DNA of 64,000 bases from Diplolepis rosae (taxonomy: Eukaryota > Arthropoda > Insecta > Hymenoptera > Diplolepididae): NCBI GenBank assembly GCA_030998225.1, contig JAPYXD010000677.1:11035501-11099500 (forward strand), given 5' to 3'. Numbering within the stretch: the first letter of the stretch is position 1; the number at the start of each line of letters is the position of its first letter. Below, one piece after another: positions 22,888-33,833 of this stretch. Position numbers and translations under genes: made by a program. The notes beneath the pieces are model-generated. The model worked only from the letters and a program-made list of their open reading frames with translations. It made no database searches and was not told where the DNA came from.

Positions 22888-23040
22888 ATATTTAAAGAAT
22901 TTGAAAATCTTTCTGTCGAAAAAAAGACGCTTTCGACTGCGCTGGGATTCGAGCCCAGAATCGAAAGACCTGGGCTCGAATCCCAGCGCAGTCGAAAGCG
23001 TCTTTTTTTCCACAGAAAGATTTTCAAATTCTTTAAATAT
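22888..23040. repeat. Near-perfect 71-bp hairpin with a tRNA B-box-like motif
   Basis: Arms 22888-22958 and 22970-23040 pair with a single mismatch around an 11-nt loop. Next to the loop, CTGGGCTCGAATCCCAG has the form of a tRNA T-arm (5-bp stem, 7-nt loop) and matches the Pol III B box closely. One arm alone recurs at 30803-30880. There is no A box and no complete cloverleaf, so it is not called a tRNA gene. Confidence 0.75.
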
Positions 23041-23129
23041 TTGAATAATAATTACATAATTATTTTTCACTTTTATAAAAATACTATTAACAAATTTAGA
23101 ATTTAATAATTTATCGTTAAAAAGTCGTT

Positions 23130-23336
23130 TTCACTCTAAAAAAATGAGTTAAAATTAATCTCGATTGAATTTTTTTTAATTCTCGCTAAAAAGAAACTAA
23201 TAGACGATCTTCATCGTCTTCTGTTGTAATTTCCAAATCTTCAGAAAGATATTTTGTAAAATAAAAAATTTATCTTACATGAACGAATTAATGTATACTT
23301 TAGTCACGTGGTCCGATTGATCCATGGCCTTAAATA
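23130..23336. mobile_element. Half copy of the CCATGG/CACGTG MITE family
   Basis: The segment is homologous to 24505-24693 and ends TCACGTGGTCCGATTGATCC then ATGGCCTT. Only the right half is present. Confidence 0.6.
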
Positions 23337-23475
23337 AAAAATCTGAGGAAACCTCAGAATTCATTATTTATAATCACTCAAGTCAATTTTTTTGAAACAT
23401 TCCGAAATATTGTATGAAAGGAAGTAGCACCTTTAAAGCCATGGATCAACCAGATCACGTAACAAAATTCCTGTA

Positions 23476-23702
23476 CACTGTAAAAAGAGTTTGTTTGAAT
23501 CAAGGAAACATTTATTTGACATACGGTCACAGAAAAAATTTCTTTAAATTATAGAAAGTTTTGTTAATTCAAAAAATTTTCCTTTAATCCAAGGAAATAG
23601 CTTTGTTAACATTACAGAAAATTTTTTTGAATCAACAAAACTTTCTTCAATTCAAAGACAATTTTTCTTTGACCGTATATCAAAGAAACTACTTTCTGGG
23701 TG
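23476..23702. mobile_element. TTTCTTTG-type palindromic MITE with TA duplication
   Basis: It starts CACTGTAAAAAGAGTTTG and ends CTACTTTCTGGGTG with TA at 23474-23475 and 23703-23704. The interior matches the copy in the mariner at 13700-13944, including TTGACCGTATATCAAAGAAA. Confidence 0.85.
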
Positions 23703-23805
23703 TAAAAGTTCGTGTAACATAACTTTTTTATTTTACAAAAAATCCTTCTGAAAATTTAAAAAATCGAACAGAAAACGATGAAGAACATCTGTCAATTTCG
23801 CTTAA

Positions 23806-24471
23806 GGTAGTTGATCCACAAAAATTAGACCTCAGGAAAAAATAGATAATTTTGCTTTCAAGAATAGCAATATTATTATTGAAGGGCTATTTTGGAAGAG
23901 AAAAGATTAATTTTCATGAAAAAAATTTGAAACACAAAAAAATAATTTTATTAATAAATTTTATTTCTGCCCCAACTTTTTTTCTTATTGCTTCTTACCA
24001 AATTTTAAAAAATTATGCGATTTTAATAAATAACAAATCACTTTTTCAAGAAAAAGATTCCCTACAACTTAACCATTTCCAATTTTCGAAAATAAATAAA
24101 TTATTATCAAGTTTAGCAATTTGTTTATAAAAATTTTGTTTTGGAAAATGTTTTTTTAATGGTTTCCGCCATTAAAGAATTTATTTTTTGAAATCAGAAA
24201 CGGTGAAGTAGTGGGAAATCTTTCTATGAAAAAATAATTTATGATTTATTAGAATCGCATAATTTTTTAAAATTTGGTAAGAAGCAATAAGAAAAAAAGT
24301 GGTGTCAAAAATAAATTTTATTAATAAAATTATTTTTCTGTGTTTCAAATTTTTTTCATATAGAATAATCTTTTCTCTTTCAAAATAGCCCTTCAATAAT
24401 AATATTGCTATTCTTGAAAGTAAAATTATCTATTTTTGCCTGAGGTCTAATTTTCGTCGATGAAAACTACC
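23806..24471. mobile_element. TTAA-flanked long-TIR MITE, copy C
   Basis: TTAA precedes GGTAGTTGATCC; the right end AACTACC is followed by TTAT, one base from TTAA. The arms are about 290 bp with ATTAGACCTCAGG and its complement. Length 666 bp. Inserted within the CCATGG-family element. Confidence 0.85.
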
Positions 24472-24693
24472 TTATGTGAAAATTTTGCAATAGATTTCAC
24501 AGTTAACTTTAATTGTCGATAAGATCTTGCATTTTTTCAAAATTTTCACCAAAATGAACTTAATAGACGCACTTTATTATTTTTTGTTACATTCACCAAA
24601 TTTTCAGAAAGATATTTTGTAAATTAAAAAAATTATCTTACTTGAACGAATAAATGTATAATGTAGTCACGTGGTCCGATTGATCCATGGTCT

Positions 24694-26092
24694 CAAAAAC
24701 CTTTTAATTAAAATAGGTTAATTGAAAATTTAATGTTTTCAAAGATATTACTATTAATTAAGGTAGTTTCAAGAAAAAAGACCAGAAGCGCTTGTCACTA
24801 TCTTAAGAGACGTGTAAGAGATAAAAGATAAAACGCGTAAGGGTGGATCTCGAGACATGTTGTGCTAGCACCCAACCGTCATGCATACTTACACTTCGTT
24901 GGCAAGTGTTGGTGCCAAACCATACGTGTCACCTTCCATCTGGTTTACTCGGGAATCCCTTTGTTTACATGTGGATACGAAAATGTAAGTATGTATATCT
25001 GGAAGCATCTATAAATATATAATGCGCACCCCTAACAGCAAGAGTGCGAAGGTGGGAATGAGCGAACCACCTTATGAATTTTAATGGAAGTGTATCGTCA
25101 CGTGATAGGTACAAGAGCTGTCGCCTGTCTAGTAGCCTCAAACCCCATCCTATATGAACTGTCAAATAACCTTTATAAAACCTGCTGCGCGTGTCAAGGC
25201 AAACTTATGTCACGAAACTTGTCTACCAGCAATTTTTCTTAACAGAAAAAGAATCGTTAAATCACGGTTCGAGGCTAAAATTTTTAAAATTATCAAGTTT
25301 TCTGTGATTATGTATAGTCGGATAAATGTTTTCATGAAATTTATTCTAAAAATGTTGTTTCTCGTGTCAAACAAGCATTTCGTAATGTTCCAATTTGGCG
25401 AAAGAAATTTTTTTTAGTAAGATTGTGATTTAATGTGTAATAGGGATTGACGTCACTTTGTAGAAATTATTGGCATATTTTATTACTGTGATCGACTAAG
25501 TCGTAAGAAAGTTCAAGATTTTTTTACTGCTATTTTAAAGTTTTATGGAATTAAAATTTAGATAGGAATTGAGTTGTTTCGTCAACTCGTCATTAATATT
25601 GTAGGATAAAATATTCTCTGTAAGTTCCTTTTTATTTCTTAATGGAAAATTATCGGATGATTAACTTCTGAAAGTCGAAGCTATATTTTATTTCATAAAT
25701 TTTGAATTATGAGAAAGTGCTATATGGAAGAATGACTTTATTGCACTTCTGGATGAGTTCTCCAAATATCGTGCAGTATTGATCAACAGACCTGCAATGC
25801 ATATTTAACCTAATGAAGATTTATGATAATTATTCTCGTTTGCAAATGAATGCATTATGGGGCATTTTGAAGTTTTCGAAGCTTGAAGAAATTGCAATAT
25901 TTCTAATTTTTCATAAAACGCTAAAGAACTTTTTATTTCAGACTTTCGGAAACTTTGGAATAGAATTTTGTGAAAAAATATCATTAAAATTTAAAAAATT
26001 ATGTATCATAGGAAAAAAGAAATTGTTTTAGAATATTTATATATTTTTTAAGGACTTTGGGAGAAAATCAGTATAGTATTATCCAATTTTAC
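24694..26092. other. Unique region, no gene assigned
   Basis: 24774-25200 is GC-balanced and not repeated. TTAAGGTAGTTTC at 24758-24770 matches the TTAA-family terminus but no element follows. Beyond 25230 the sequence is AT-rich without features. Confidence 0.4.
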
Positions 26093-26285
26093 ATACACTT
26101 AGAAAAATATTTGATCAATTCAATCAAATTTTGGTTGGGGCAATCAAAGAAATTGCTCATTATACGGTCCACTATATTTTTTATCAATTTAATCAAAAAG
26201 TTTGTTCGACCGATTTTTATAATAAACAAATAATAATAATAAACAAATATTTTGGTTATTATGAGAAATTTCTCCAAATCAATTG
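26093..26285. mobile_element. Diverged TTTCTTTG-type MITE
   Basis: ACACTTAGAAAAATATTTGATC at the left matches the terminus of the copy at 8686-9062, and words such as AATCAAAGAAATTGCTCAT with TATACGGTC follow the family plan. The right end is degraded. Confidence 0.5.
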
Positions 26286-27600
26286 AAATATTGTGGAATT
26301 TTTGCTGAAAACTACATTTTCTCTGAATTCATAAAGTGTGAATGACTTTGCTTTTAAGTAGTACAATCTTTTATGGTCAGACGCCGGATCTGCCATCTGC
26401 ATATGTGAGGCCTCATAAAAAAATGTTTCACTGTTTTTTTCAATGCAGATATGCATACAGTGTATTATTAACTACATCCAGAGTTTCATATCAGTCACAA
26501 AGTTGAAAAAAATCAGAAAAATCTATATTATATATTACACATAGCAAAATAGAAATGAAATATGAAACAAAAAAGAAACTCTTTCACTGAAAATAATCTT
26601 AAAAAACGAAATTTAGTGCCGATAAAAACTCTTGTACTTGTTTTTTTCTCAGAAAATAGGAATTCCGAAACATCTAATGCATCATAGAAAGTTACGGCTT
26701 ATTTTTTTCTGGCAAGGTGGCGGACGTGAAAAACTCGTTGTGGAACGTGTAGAGCGAGTAATAATTCCGCAACGTGGTGCTGGTATGTCTGAAGGATTCA
26801 GTTCACAAGTGGTCTTGCACTAAGGGTGCTAAGTACGTGCGCATGCACTCGCACGTACAGAGTCGGTGCATTCATACTGAGGCGCAGATGCAGATCTGCA
26901 GCATGAATTCCCCAGGGAGAAAGTACAGAGTTTCTCTAATGGATCCAGTAATCTCGACAAACATCCGTAAATAATATCACATTGTTTGCACGGGTTCTTT
27001 AATTCCGATTCTAAAGGAAAAACGTTCAACCACTTATTGTTTAAAAAGTCTTAAAAGAAAGTCACTTCATTGTATTTCTTTTACGTCTGAATATATCATC
27101 AAAGTAGTGAACTCCTCAATATGTAAAAAAGATGTATTATTTCTTTAAATGCCAGCTGAATTGAGTTTTTTTTTCATATTTACTGCATTTCTCTTTTATA
27201 CTGATTCGTGTTCTATACGATATATTTGAAATATATATTATAAAATAATATAAAAAATACTTAGAGAAATGAGGGAAAATTAAATTTTTGTAAATAGCGA
27301 AAATGACTCATTTGAAATGGAAAATAAGAATTTTTGAGTTATCCTCACTAAATAATTTTCTACAACACAATATCGTGTTTCAAATTAAATTTTTCGAACA
27401 GAAATTTGGTTAAGAAAATATTTCATATAGTTGCAAAAGTGAAGTTTTCATTCTTCATATATAATACTCATGCAAAATGAGTAGAAGTCAGAAACTCAGA
27501 AGATTTTTATGATGCTAAATAAAACAAAGTATTTTCTAAACCACATTTCACATCATTCATAAACTTTGCTTTTACACGAATTTTTTAGAGTGTAAGCTAC
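26286..27600. other. Unique region with GC-balanced island 26690-26990
   Basis: A splice-bounded open segment exists at 26719-26782 (acceptor CTGGCAAG, donor GTATGT), but it is too short to judge and has no domain. The rest is AT-rich. Confidence 0.3.
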
Positions 27601-27603
27601 TTA

Positions 27604-27760
27604 TACCCAGAAAAGAAGTTTTATTTGAATTTAAGAAATAATTTTTTTAAATGCATTTCTTCGATACGAAGTAAGAACACCTTCAGAACAAATATAAATT
27701 TACTTGGTTTTAAGAAATCACGTTTTTAGCCTTTTTTAGATGAAAGAAATTATTTTTTTA
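27604..27760. mobile_element. Diverged TTTCTTTG-type MITE
   Basis: It begins TACCCAGAAAAGAAGTTTTAT and ends TGAAAGAAATTATTTTTTTA, the family terminus and its inverse, with AAGAAAT words between them. Confidence 0.5.
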
Positions 27761-27763
27761 ACA

Positions 27764-28084
27764 CACGGAGAAACTCAAGTTTACAATTTATGTTAAACTA
27801 TGTTTCAGTTTAGGGGAAAACGTGTCACAGTGAGAAGATTTCGCAGTGAAATACTGAATTTTAGTTGAAATATATTATAATTTACTATAGATTGTATCGA
27901 ACTTCACTATAACCTATATTGAAGTTTCATATAATTTTTCGAATCTTTAGTATTTTGAGTGCGAAAAATTTTGCAGTCCACTTGAAATAATTACCATTAC
28001 ATCTCGATTTTCCCTGAATTCCCAATATTTTTTAGAATTATCATTATTAAAAAAAAACATATTGCTATACAAAGTTTCTCCGTG
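27764..28084. mobile_element. CACGGAGAAACT-ended MITE, copy 1
   Basis: The ends CACGGAGAAACT and AGTTTCTCCGTG are perfect inverted repeats, with CA on both outer sides. It is collinear with 59563-59873, sharing ACTATAGATTGTATCGAACT and GAAAAATTT. A related fragment in inverse orientation lies at about 34780-34852. No coding. Confidence 0.8.
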
Positions 28085-28106
28085 CATTATTTATTTGATT
28101 TAAATA

Positions 28107-28773
28107 GTACCGCGAACCTCACGCGAGTTTGCATGAGCACTTTCACCTCGAGGTGCGTATATTATTTTTCTCGATGAGAACATGAAATTTGGCGGCTTGA
28201 GTGAGTTCATGGTGTAAATACGAAATTGCCCGGAGGGAGGGGGGGGTCCAGGGCGCAGCCCCGTGGGGGTGCAGGGGGCAAAGCCCCCGCAGGGGGTTTG
28301 GGGGGGGGGCGGAGCCCTCCTACTCAAAAAAACAACTCTCAAAATAGAAAACATTATTTTTCATCAATAAACAATAATAACATCAGAGGAAACATTGTTA
28401 AAAAAATTTATTTAAAAGCATAATGTAATGAAAGTTATTATGATGACCGCCTCTGCGTTTAATTTGAGTATGATCGAATCTTTAATATTTTCGTCCTCCG
28501 TAACGATCGATAAATTCAACTGATTTTTAACCTGCTTTATAAGCTGTCAAAACCTTGAACGTTGTGAAGTTGTATTCTATACGCTTTTCTTTTCATTTTC
28601 TTTTTTCTTTTAGTTTGCGAGGTTTCGAGGTCTTCGATCTATCAACCAATCACAGGCGCGTAAGTTACTTTGCCCATGTGTTTTTTTAGTTTCGCAATAT
28701 TACAGCACAGTTTGCTGCATAATACCATTTTCTCAATGACCAACAGGCCACGACAGCCGCCATTTTCCATGTT
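28107..28773 (-). repeat. 0.67-kb dispersed repeat with G-run core, copy 1
   Basis: This is the reverse complement of 37963-38626 with few differences. One end starts GTACCGCGAACCTCACGCG. The core holds G-runs around GGGCGCAGCCCC and GGGGGCAAAGCCCCC. The other end contains CAACCAATCACAGG and GCCGCCATTTTCCATG. The last two look like a CCAAT box and a YY1-type site (complement of AAAATGGCGGC). Proline-rich frames in the core are base-composition artefacts. No terminal inverted repeats were found. Confidence 0.8.
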
Positions 28774-28799
28774 AGTTTCGAGAAAACAATATTTTTTCG

Positions 28800-29082
28800 A
28801 TTCAAATACAGTACTAGCAAAAACTTAAGAAATAATTAATTTAAGCTTATTATCTTCGAACGAAGACAATTTTTTTTTAAATTAAAGGAAATATTTCTGT
28901 GAGTTACATTATATATATACTATGCGACTGATGCGCAGACATTTATTTCTTTAATTAAAAGATGAAATACTACCAAAAAATTTCATTAAATCAAAGAAAC
29001 TTTTCTTCGACCCTATAGCAATGCACAAATTTGTTTGATTCGAAGAAATTTTGTTTAAATCAATGAAACTTTTTTCTGGGTG
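28800..29082 (-). mobile_element. TTTCTTTG-type MITE, inverse of the 3175 copy
   Basis: The right end GAAACTTTTTTCTGGGTG is followed by TA. The interior shares GCAATGCACAAATTTGTTTG and ACTATGCGACTGATGCGCAG regions with 3175-3343 in the opposite orientation. The left end is worn. Confidence 0.65.
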
Positions 29083-30554
29083 TATAATTGGATTTTTAGA
29101 CGATGAAGTAGCAAACTTCACTTGACAAAATTTGAAGGAATATTTCATATCTTGGTGATACTCAGACAGTGATTTTCAATTTTTACGAAGGTCCATCCGT
29201 GAAAGCATTCTTCGAAATACGATTTTTCCTTTCACGATAGCATTTTCTACTGAGACACTATTTTCCGCTTCTGAGCTGATAGCAGGACGGAAATAACTCT
29301 AGTCTGTGTAACATACTCCAAGTGCACGTTTCAAGGTGCAACCATATACTGGGTGAAAAAAAATTTTCTCTCTTGGAAATCTTCCTTAGTAAATGCATAC
29401 TTGGTATATGTATTATAAGTGGCTATAAATATTAGTGGAGCATTTTTCAAAATATATTGAAAATTCCATCTACACTTTTAGAAATTTCTGTATTAAACTT
29501 CCATCAAATATAATGGAGATTTTTGCAGTAACGTATATTAAATTTAAAATACTTTAATTTTAAAAAATACAAACCTTTATTTGAATTTTAATACACATGT
29601 GTATATATTTTAATAATGTTTGTTAATTTTAATATATTTAGATTGAAAAGTTATTAAATTCAATATGGATATATATTAATTTCTCATAATATACAAATCT
29701 ATTAATTTTAATTTACCACTTGTATATTAAAGTCTATTGAAATTAATAAGATTTTTAACAGTGTCGTCTTATATAACGTTAGATTAATACTATAAATCAC
29801 AGATTGATAAAGTCGATATAGTAGAGTTCCGTTATTACAGCGAGTGATACATTCTTCTAATGATCGACATAATCGACTGAAATGATTTGAAAAGATTAGA
29901 AAATATTAGTGATTTTTAAAATTTTGTTACCATTCAATTTTCTACCGATAAAATAAGTAAAAATAGAGAAAACATAAGTAATTCTCTACTTTTCACAAAT
30001 ATTTCAGCCAAAGTTAAATACAAAATTAACAGACAATGATTGTGATATTTACTGACAAATTTCTTAAATTAATAGAAAATCAATAAATTGTGCGGAAATA
30101 TCTCGAAAATTTAGAGAAACAGTTATGCTCTCTCTACTTCAACAGACAAAAAGAAATTGTAATATTCACATTTTCAAATAGCGAAGTTCGTCAAATATTA
30201 TGAGAAATTTTACAGTTTACATTTTCGTTTAAAGTTCAAGAATGTAAACTTTACATCTAAACTGTTTTATTTTACTCTATGTTATGTTGAACTACATGTT
30301 TAGTTATTGTTATTACCTCGACACAATAAGATACACACACATACACATACGTGCTCGCATATGATTATTATAATTACATGCGAATTCGAGTTAAAATTAT
30401 GAAAAAGTTTTCTTAAATGTTGTTGCTTCCTCTTAAGTATTGATCTTATCCAAGACCGTGTTCAGAAAATCTCCATTTTTCTCAGATAAGATCAAATTTT
30501 AATGGGAATAAAGAATAAAGGTTATGTTGTATCTAATGGACCTAACCTTAACCA
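29083..30554. other. AT-rich region, no gene seen
   Basis: 29390-29770 repeats TTAATATA-like words and ends in TTTTTAACAGTG, suggesting an old palindromic element. The remainder has no supported feature. Confidence 0.4.
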
Positions 30555-30802
30555 CAAATGTTACAAATAGGAATTCTCTAGTCGGGGCCCCGCCAGATAC
30601 AAATAGATTTTCCATACTTAAGCGAAACAAGGAATTCCTCACTAGAACCTGACAGGGCCCCTATCCGTTTTTTCTGGACTAGAAATACTAATCGGGTGCT
30701 AACAGGGCCCCTACCAATTTTTTCTAAATGAGGAAATTCTAGTCTGGGCCCCACTAGAACTCAACTTGAAATAAGGAAAGATAGGGCAATTTCTACACGG
30801 GC
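30555..30802. mobile_element. GGGCCC-rich MITE
   Basis: Repeated words such as AGTCGGGGCCCC, ACAGGGCCCCTA and AGTCTGGGCCCC lie in inverted order around the middle. The right end, AATTTCTACACGGG, is the complement of CCCGTGTAGAAATT at 62924, the left end of a related GGGCCC-rich block. Left boundary approximate. Confidence 0.55.
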
Positions 30803-30880
30803 CTGGGCTCGAATCCCAGCGCAGTCGAAAGCGTCATTTTTTCCACAGAAAGATTTTCAAATTCTTTAAATATTCTTTAA
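30803..30880. repeat. Single arm of the B-box-like hairpin
   Basis: CCTGGGCTCGAATCCCAGCG and the following 55 bp match the right arm of 22888-23040, including the T-tract and ATTTTCAAATTCTTTAAATA. The opposite arm is absent. It abuts the GGGCCC element. Confidence 0.7.
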
Positions 30881-31474
30881 TTAACTCACATCTCCTACTC
30901 TTTCTCAATATACGATCGTAATATTTCTTACAGAATGCATATTTACTGTTTACATATATCATATATAATTTTTCTATAGGACACCCTGCACGTGCATGAG
31001 AAAACACCGCACATGCATTTATACATGAATTAGAATCTGCAACATATGGCTAAGCGAGCATAGATATACAGTTCTTCTTAAGCTGACAAGTCGAGCCAGG
31101 ATCCGTGGGATACTGAACTTTATCCTCTACTCCTGTAGAGCGGTCGAGAAAGTGAAATTTAAGTGCTACCTAGTCTCTTGCACTATCCTGAGGAGATTTC
31201 ATATAGAATGACGACTTTCAATCCGCTTTAACTTTCTTATATATTCTGAATTACTATAATCAAGATTTTCATATTCTCTTAATTTAGTTCACCTCATTCT
31301 TCGAATAATTTCACATTTTGTTGGGAAGAAAGGTCATACAGTTTTTGTAGAGATATATTTCAAAATGTAAAAATACTTTTGAACAATTTTTTCCCTTTAG
31401 TGGATACATCCTTTTTTTCTGTAAAATGTTGAATTTTGCTGAATAAGCACACGTGTTTAAAATCGCATCCTTTG
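30881..31474. other. Unique region, no gene seen
   Basis: Partly GC-balanced (31000-31210) but without splice-bounded open frames or repeats. Confidence 0.4.
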
Positions 31475-32041
31475 CATGGAGAAAAATAGTTCGTGAAACT
31501 TTACTCAACTTTTAGCAAAGTTGGGATATAAAATATAAAATTTCAAAATGTGCGTCACAAATTATCACAATAATATTTAGAAATCTTAAACCCGAACCCG
31601 TATCACCACTAACCCGGATTCCTCTTAACGTCCAAACAAAAGTACAATTAAAAATTTTAAAGATTCGAAACCAATCGAATCCTCAAAACACAAAAAACAC
31701 AACCAAATTTGGACAAAAATCACCACACCTCAACAGAACACTAGAAAACAAACCGTGAGAAAAACAAACAAAAAAGGAGGAAACAAAAAAGAAGGCAACC
31801 TTCCAATACCCCTTCCTTCTTTTTCTTTCTTTCGTCCTCTTTTTGTTTTTCTCACGGTTTGTTTTCTAGTGTTCTGTTGAGATGTGGTGATTTTTGTCCA
31901 AATTTGGTTGTGTTTTTTGTGTTTTGAGGATTCGATTGGTTTCGAATCTTTAAAATTTTTAATTAGAAATCTCTGACTTGCCAGTATGTCTAGACTTTGC
32001 TCAAAAGTTGAGTAAAGTTTCTCGAACTATTTTTCTCCATG
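31475..32041. mobile_element. Two-level foldback element
   Basis: The outer ends CATGGAGAAAAATAGTTCG and CGAACTATTTTTCTCCATG are inverted repeats that extend over ACTTTACTCAAC and its complement. Inside, 31646-31964 forms a second, near-perfect palindrome with arms of about 150 bp centred near 31805. Examples are AAACCGTGAGAAAAACA and TTTTTCTCACGGTTT. The loop is purine-rich then pyrimidine-rich. The inner hairpin may be a later insertion into the outer element. Confidence 0.75.
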
Positions 32042-32884
32042 TACGAAATTTTAATTGAAAACGAAAATTAAGGTCTGAAAAATTTGTCAAATAATTTATA
32101 CAACGTTTTTAACAGTCTGTCGTCGTTGATTAAAAAATAATGATACTTTTTTGGATATTCATAGAAACGATCAGAAAAATGACCTTTCTAGGAAATTTTA
32201 AAAATTAAAGACATCAAAAACATTAGTATCAAACGTGATGGAATTATAATTTGTGCTCCCGTTCGATAAATTCCGAAATAAATTATTTTCCAATTAGGAG
32301 GACATGTCTTTGGAGTTTTCCTGGAAAAGGTGATTCATGGGTGGAAGGCGAGAAGCCCGTTACAAACCGGGATTGTCGATAATCCGCGTTCTTTTCTAGC
32401 ATCTATCGCAGCGAAGCACCGAAATCCCAGCAAATTGAATATAATTTGATTTATACCGTGAGCATAATGAATATCCAAGCTCTCGTATCCAGGCGCACCA
32501 TACCAAAGTCTTATTTTTGACTTTATTTTTCCTTCCTCGCTTCTTTCTCCTACCCTTTTGGCTTTGCATCTTCATGTCAGTTCGTTTACTCGTTTACTCG
32601 TTTCTTGCATTTTCCTACTTACCTCTTGGAGCCAACCTTTTTCGACGACTTCCAATCCGCTGTTTACGAATTGCCCAGCTCCATGAGCCATTAACCCAAA
32701 TAATTTTGGACTTGAGAGTTGCCTCTTCAGATTCTGTTGGATCCTTTGAGTTTTACAAGGAGGAATCCACGTACATTTTTGAAGCTTCGTCGGTTTTCAT
32801 ATTTTAATGGTATGTTCTTTAATTATATCAAGAGTGGAATAAATCAGTGATCCTATGGTAGAATTCAAGTTGAATTTATGCGAA
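32042..32884. other. Unique region with conserved-looking island 32230-32810
   Basis: The island is GC-balanced and not repeated. On the - strand a GTAAGT donor at about 32624 follows an open segment, but no convincing acceptor precedes it, so no exon is called. It lies about 4.5 kb upstream of the first GDNF/GAS1-type exon and may be regulatory. Confidence 0.3.
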
Positions 32885-33330
32885 CATGAAGAAAAATAGA
32901 TATTGATCCATAATACCCAGATATTGAGGTACAATATCAGTAACATTCAGCTGTGTGACAAACATCTAGATATTCTACTTTAATAATTGCAGATATTGAA
33001 AAACAGATATTAACCATTATTATTTAAGATATTGAGCTTGATTATCTCAGATATTAAAAATTAGTATTCAAGATACCAAACTCCTGAATATCCTCATCAG
33101 TACATTTGAATGTCTGAGATACTAAAGTTGAATATCTCAGATATTTAACTTCAATATCATGGATACTCAAAAGGTAAGTTGTGTCAATTTCGAAGGTTAT
33201 CAAATAAAAACATATTCAGTTTTTAGCAAAAAGTCGAATTATATTTTACGATGCACATAAGTACAGGGTTTCCGAATAAGAGGTGTCATTTTTTGACAGA
33301 TGACAACTAAAAACTATGCCATTAACAAAA

Positions 33331-33706
33331 ATGGAACGATACACGCTCCAACAACGCATTGAAATTGTTAAAATTCACTAAAAAATGGTAAAAAAAAATC
33401 ATTATGAGCGATGTGACTCATTTTCACCTTGGAGGCTTTACGTTAATAATCAGAATTGCCGCATTTGGGGCTCGGAAAACCCAAAAATTATTATTGAAAA
33501 GCCTCTCTATCCGCAACGTGTAAATGTTTGGTGCGGTTTTTTGGGCAGGAGGGATCATTGGGCCTTATTTTTTTGAAAATGAAACTGGAGCGGCTGTTTC
33601 GGTGAATGGATTGCGCTATCGAACCATGATTAATGCACTTTTATGGCCAGAATTGGAAGATATGGGTGTGGACGATGTTTATTCCCAACAAGACGACCAT
33701 CTCTAA
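33331..33706 (+). pseudogene. Tc1/mariner-type transposase fragment
   Basis: It opens MERYTLQQRIEIVKIH, then loses its reading frame and a large part of the N-terminal region. It resumes with YVNNQNCRIWGSENPK and VNVWCGF, followed in another frame by WAGGIIGPYFFENETGA and RYRTMINALLWPELEDM. It ends in YSQQDD, where the second catalytic Asp would be (QQDGA in relatives). This is the widespread arthropod transposase type with the WAGGIIGPYFF motif. Frameshifts, an internal deletion and a truncated C-terminus make it inactive. Confidence 0.8.
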
Positions 33707-33810
33707 TATGATGAAGAAGTATCTGGTCAGGGAACTAGCAATGCAGTTTAACAAGGTAAAAAAGGTATTATTGAAGAATAATATGCTATTATATTTATGT
33801 AAAGTTATTT

Positions 33811-33833
33811 ATATATATATATATATATATATA
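33811..33833. repeat. (TA)n microsatellite
   Basis: Twenty-three bases of uninterrupted alternating A and T. Confidence 0.9.

Larger units (their letters stand above)
23436..24693. mobile_element. CCATGG/CACGTG family element carrying two later insertions
   Basis: The left end AAGCCATGGATCAACCAGAT and right end TTGATCCATGGTCT are inverted repeats. A TTTCTTTG-type MITE (23476-23702) and a complete TTAA-flanked element (23806-24471) lie inside. Without them, about 360 bp remain, matching the length of the intact copy at 19184-19543. Confidence 0.75.

Noticed and set aside
22940..23010. A tRNA gene around CTGGGCTCGAATCCCAG
   Set aside because: Only a T-arm-like structure is visible; there is no D-arm, anticodon arm or A box, and the motif is part of a long hairpin.
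26719..26782. Short splice-bounded open segment
   Set aside because: Sixty-four bases with no domain; such pairs occur by chance.
28100..28423. Proline-rich open frames (both strands), also at 38369-38639
   Set aside because: They come from G- and C-runs in a dispersed repeat and appear in several frames at once.
32624..32760. Possible - strand exon ending at a GTAAGT donor
   Set aside because: No pyrimidine-rich acceptor precedes the open segment, and a stop lies just upstream in frame.
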